Shown: positions 4,870 to 7,497 of the stretch, piece after piece
Layout of the letters: each line of letters begins with the position of its first letter
Position numbering within the stretch: the stretch's first letter is position 1
Assembly: GCA_021648465.1 (NCBI GenBank)
Contig: JAKISR010000075.1
Span: 1-7,497 of the forward strand
Origin: Sulfurimonas sp.
GTDB lineage: Bacteria; Campylobacterota; Campylobacteria; Campylobacterales; Sulfurimonadaceae
Length of the DNA: 7,497 nt
Direction of reading: 5' to 3'
Notes under the pieces: generated by a model
The model's input: only the letters and a program-made list of their open reading frames with translations
What the model was told of the DNA's origin: nothing
Database searches by the model: none
Made by a program: the position numbers and the translations under genes

Positions 4870-6039
4870 ATGCTTAAAAACATACTTATATCTGGACTTT
4901 TATGCACATTTTTGAGTGCACAAAGTTTTGATAAATTTTTACAACAAGCTATAAAAAATAGCCCATTTTTAAAATCAGAAGCTCTCTCAATTGAACAAAC
5001 AAAAGAAAGAGGAGAAATTCTAACTCGCTATAAAAACCCTAATTTAGAATTGGAATATTCTTCATTTAACCAAGATTCTGGCTCAAATGAAAATGGATAT
5101 AGTATAAACTACACACAACCCATCCGTTTATGGGATGTTGAGAATAACAGAAAAGCACTTGCTAAAGCTAATATGAAAACAACTTACACGGGCTACACTC
5201 AAAAAAGAGCTTCATTTATTCGTGATATCTCACTTTTATATATAGAATATTCAAGAGATAGAATGCTTTTAAAACTATTCGATGAAGAGGTTGAAATTGC
5301 TAAAAAAATTTATGATATCTCTTTTATACAATTTCAAAATGGGAGAGTATCAAAGAGTGTAAAACTTCAAGCTCAGTTAGATTATGAGATAAGCAAAAGC
5401 TCAAAAAAATCTTTTACATTAACATCTATGAATTCATACTATAGGCTTTTAAAAGTAGCAGGAATAAATAAAGAGATAATGATAGAAGAAAATTATAGCT
5501 TTAAACTAAATGCTGATTTAAAAAATAGCTATAACCCAGATATCAAACTATTAAAAACAAAATACTACCAAGCATTAAATGAAGCTAATGTAAACTCACG
5601 AAGTGTTGAGTGGATTGATGTATATGCTGGTGTTGAAAGTGAAACAGATCAAAATACTATAAGAGTTGGAGTTAACATACCTCTTGCTATATTTGATAAA
5701 AAATCTCAAGAAAAAACTATAGCTAATCTGCAAGCTTCCCGTACAAAATTTTTAATCGCAAATAAAAAAAATACACTAAATATGGAATCAAATAGACTCT
5801 CTAAAGAAAGAGAATCTTTACTAAATCTAAAAGAAAATAAAAAAGATATTTTAACAATGGAGCTTGAACTATTGGGAATTTATAAAGAAGGATATAGGAT
5901 GGCAAATATCAACTTGCTACAACTTCAAGATATTAAAAATAAAGTTATTAAAACTAAAAGAGAATTAATTCAAATTCGTACAATACTAAATCAAAATAGT
6001 ATTTATACAAACTATAATAAAGGAAATCATAATGAATAA
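4870..6039 (+). CDS. cznC: Outer-membrane factor of heavy-metal efflux complex (CznC/CzcC, TolC family)
   Basis: This is the outer-membrane channel of a tripartite RND metal exporter. The protein has 389 residues, somewhat short for the family (CzcC is about 420). A signal peptide covers roughly residues 1-19 (MLKNILISGLLCTFLSAQS). The family's two repeats are visible: the first has YTQPIRLWDVENNR (81-94), matching the usual QPI-x-LW motif before a long helix, and the second has the strand VGVNIPLAIFDKK (about 267-279) before another long helix. The long Lys/Glu/Leu-rich helical stretches form the periplasmic tunnel. The ATG at 4870 has AAAGGA 5 nt upstream. The gene follows the CzcI-like gene by 52 nt and overlaps the adaptor gene by 8 nt. 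The symbol follows the Helicobacter CznABC system; CzcC would be equally fair. Confidence 0.9.
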   Translation: MLKNILISGLLCTFLSAQSFDKFLQQAIKNSPFLKSEALSIEQTKERGEILTRYKNPNLELEYSSFNQDSGSNENGYSINYTQPIRLWDVENNRKALAKANMKTTYTGYTQKRASFIRDISLLYIEYSRDRMLLKLFDEEVEIAKKIYDISFIQFQNGRVSKSVKLQAQLDYEISKSSKKSFTLTSMNSYYRLLKVAGINKEIMIEENYSFKLNADLKNSYNPDIKLLKTKYYQALNEANVNSRSVEWIDVYAGVESETDQNTIRVGVNIPLAIFDKKSQEKTIANLQASRTKFLIANKKNTLNMESNRLSKERESLLNLKENKKDILTMELELLGIYKEGYRMANINLLQLQDIKNKVIKTKRELIQIRTILNQNSIYTNYNKGNHNE

Positions 6040-7297
6040 ACTATATATATTTTTACTACTTTTAAGTTCTTCTTTGCTGGGAGTAGATATACCAACACAA
6101 CATGCTAAGCTTCATTCATTTGGGAAATCAATTGAGCTAAACTCTAAAATCATTCAACTCTCAAATGCAAAACAAGCAGTTACCTCTTTAGTTAGCGGGC
6201 GTTTAGAAAAGTACTACGTAAAAGTGGGACAAAATGTAAAAGTGGGACAAAAGATTGCTCTAATTGAGTCTATCACTATCTCTAAAATGACAGCAGAGTA
6301 TATTTCTCTAAAAAAACAATATATCTCTTTAAATAAAAACTATGATGCAGATAAAAAACTCTATGATAAAGGTTTAATCTCTATGCACGAGTTAAATAAT
6401 TTAAACATAGAAAAAAGTTCTATGAACTCTAAAATAGTTACTCTTGAATCTCAGTTAAAAACACTTGGTATAGATACAAAAAAACTTAAAAAAGCGACTG
6501 CAGTTTTTATACTTTATTCTCATAGTTCAGGGCGTATATCAGAACTTCAAAAATCTCTTCATACAGTTATAAAAGAGGATGAAAGCCTTATATCAATAGT
6601 AAAAAATCATGCTTTTTATATAGAATCTTATTTACCACTAGAGTATAGTAGTGTTGTTAAAATTGGACAAAAACTCACAATTGAATATAACAATAGAACT
6701 ATAGTCACTTATATCACTCAAATACTGCCAGAACTTGATACAAAAACTCAACGAGTAGTAGTTTTGTCTAGTATTGATGATAAAGTGAACAATCTATTTA
6801 TAAATACTTATGTAGCTTCAAAATTATATTTTGAACCAAAAAATAAATATGTAGCTGTAAAAAAATCAGCTCTATCTTTTTTTAATAATGAATGGGTAGT
6901 TTTTATTCCAACATCTGATGAACATGATACACATGATAGTCATGATTATTTAGATTCTCATGAAGGTCATGGACATGATGATTTAGATTCTGACATAAAT
7001 GATAAACACGATGAACATAAAGGACACGGACATGATACACATGCTAGCCATGATGATTTAGATTCTCATGAAGGTCATGGACATGATGAAGATAAGAAAA
7101 TAGATGCACATGATGGACACGATGGACATGAGGAAGAATCAGCACCTTATGAGCCTCGGGTTGTAGAGATAATAACTCAAGATGAAAATTATGTTGGAGT
7201 TAATGGGATTGAAGTTGGTGAAGAGTATGTAAGTGATAAGAGTTATTATGCAAAGTCGATGCTTTTAAAGTCATCACTTGGCGGGCACGGGCATTAA
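6032..7297 (+). CDS. cznB: Periplasmic adaptor of heavy-metal efflux RND system (CznB/CzcB) with His/Asp-rich insert
   Basis: This membrane-fusion protein connects the inner-membrane pump to the outer-membrane channel and is thought to hand metal to the pump. It has 421 residues with a signal peptide at about 1-17. The first half of the lipoyl (barrel-sandwich) domain is AVTSLVSGRLEKYYVKVG onward (49-80), a short helical hairpin spans about 84-148, and the second half begins at SSGRISELQ (165-173). A beta-barrel follows, then the membrane-proximal domain (AVKKSALSF at 275-283, resuming at YEPRVVEI at 373). Inserted between them, residues 296-370 carry 18 His and about as many Asp, with a 36-codon duplication. 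The protein ends in GGHGH. Such His clusters commonly bind Zn, Ni, Co or Cd; usually they lie near the N-terminus of CzcB. The start ATG overlaps the end of the upstream gene (ATGAATAA), preceded by AAAGGAAA. Confidence 0.92.
   Translation: MNKLYIFLLLLSSSLLGVDIPTQHAKLHSFGKSIELNSKIIQLSNAKQAVTSLVSGRLEKYYVKVGQNVKVGQKIALIESITISKMTAEYISLKKQYISLNKNYDADKKLYDKGLISMHELNNLNIEKSSMNSKIVTLESQLKTLGIDTKKLKKATAVFILYSHSSGRISELQKSLHTVIKEDESLISIVKNHAFYIESYLPLEYSSVVKIGQKLTIEYNNRTIVTYITQILPELDTKTQRVVVLSSIDDKVNNLFINTYVASKLYFEPKNKYVAVKKSALSFFNNEWVVFIPTSDEHDTHDSHDYLDSHEGHGHDDLDSDINDKHDEHKGHGHDTHASHDDLDSHEGHGHDEDKKIDAHDGHDGHEEESAPYEPRVVEIITQDENYVGVNGIEVGEEYVSDKSYYAKSMLLKSSLGGHGH
6218..6253 (+). repeat. 18-bp tandem duplication in the adaptor lipoyl domain
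   Basis: Two adjacent 18-bp units (6218-6235 and 6236-6253) differ at one base and encode VKVGQN and VKVGQK. The protein pattern is normal for lipoyl-type domains, which carry two such Gly turns. The near identity of the DNA suggests a recent duplication or gene conversion, or simply shared codon choice. Confidence 0.6.
6923..7088 (+). repeat. Direct repeats of 58 bp, 108-bp period, in the His/Asp-rich region
   Basis: Copy 1 (6923-6980) and copy 2 (7031-7088) match at 55 of 58 bases and start 108 bp (36 codons) apart, so gain or loss of a unit keeps the frame. Each encodes HDTH-x-SHD-x-LDSHEGHGHD. A further GATGATTTAGATTCT at 6977-6991 repeats part of the unit again. The pattern indicates recent in-frame duplication of a metal-ligand cassette. 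Confidence 0.85.
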
Positions 7298-7298
7298 T

Positions 7299-7497
7299 AT
7301 GTTGCATACACTTATAGATATATCACTAAAATATAAACTTTTAGTGATAGCACTTTTTTTAGCAATTATAGCATTTGGGTTTAAAGCATATCAAAATATC
7401 CCTATAGATGCATTTCCAGATATCACCCCTAAACAGGTTGTTATTTATACAGAAAGTCCTGGAAACTCTGCAGAAGATATAGAAAAACTGATAACTT
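7299..7497 (+). CDS. cznA: RND heavy-metal efflux pump, CznA/CzcA type (5' part only)
   Basis: This is the inner-membrane proton-driven pump of the tripartite metal exporter. Only the first 66 codons are in the window; full-length members have about 1,000-1,050 residues. The N-terminus matches the family: a short amphipathic start (MLHTLIDISLKYK), the first membrane helix (LLVIALFLAIIAFGF, about 14-28), then the heavy-metal-RND signature NIPIDAFPDITPKQVVIYTE (33-52) and SPGNSAEDIEKLIT, which begins the porter domain. The ATG at 7299 lies one base after the adaptor stop and has only a weak ribosome site, so translation is probably coupled to the adaptor. The transmembrane residues that separate Zn/Cd/Ni/Co pumps from Cu/Ag pumps are outside the window, so the metal is not settled. 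Confidence 0.93.
   Translation, partial: MLHTLIDISLKYKLLVIALFLAIIAFGFKAYQNIPIDAFPDITPKQVVIYTESPGNSAEDIEKLIT

Overview
The window is AT-rich DNA that reads as a Campylobacterota (epsilonproteobacterial) chromosome, most likely a Sulfurimonas-like free-living member. The grounds are the GroES and GroEL sequences, the codon use, the short intergenic spaces and a CznCBA-type efflux operon. This assignment is inference from protein character; no search was run.

Left part (1-2786): on the minus strand lie the likely first codons of a gene leaving the window, a small one-helix membrane protein (56-421) that may be a sensor remnant, and the groES-groEL chaperonin operon (2655 down to 612). The operon ends in an 11-bp hairpin terminator fused to the groL stop codon. 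groES and groL are separated by 142 bp, which is unusually long. That gap holds a more GC-rich, hairpin-rich block that looks like an inserted repeat element.

Middle part (2764-4429): transcribed to the right are tRNA-Met(CAT) and tRNA-Asn(GTT), a 69-residue helical protein of unknown function, and upp (uracil phosphoribosyltransferase, TTG start), which ends at a factor-independent terminator. Convergent to upp is a 98-residue membrane-anchored protein of unknown function.

Right part (4462-7497): a heavy-metal efflux operon begins at a strong promoter whose predicted transcription start falls on the first start codon. It encodes a small exported Cys/His protein resembling CzcI, an outer-membrane factor (CznC/CzcC type), a periplasmic adaptor (CznB/CzcB type) with a duplicated His/Asp-rich insert, and the first 66 codons of an RND pump (CznA/CzcA type). 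The genes are tightly packed (8-nt overlap, then a 1-nt gap), as expected for subunits of one tripartite complex that exports divalent metals such as Cd, Zn, Ni or Co. No regulator gene of the operon is in the window.

Most of the window is conventional. The items most worth a second look are the element between groES and groL, the CzcI-like leader gene with its possibly leaderless start, and the expanding His/Asp repeat in the adaptor. I saw no CRISPR array, insertion-sequence transposase, rRNA or wholly new multi-gene system.
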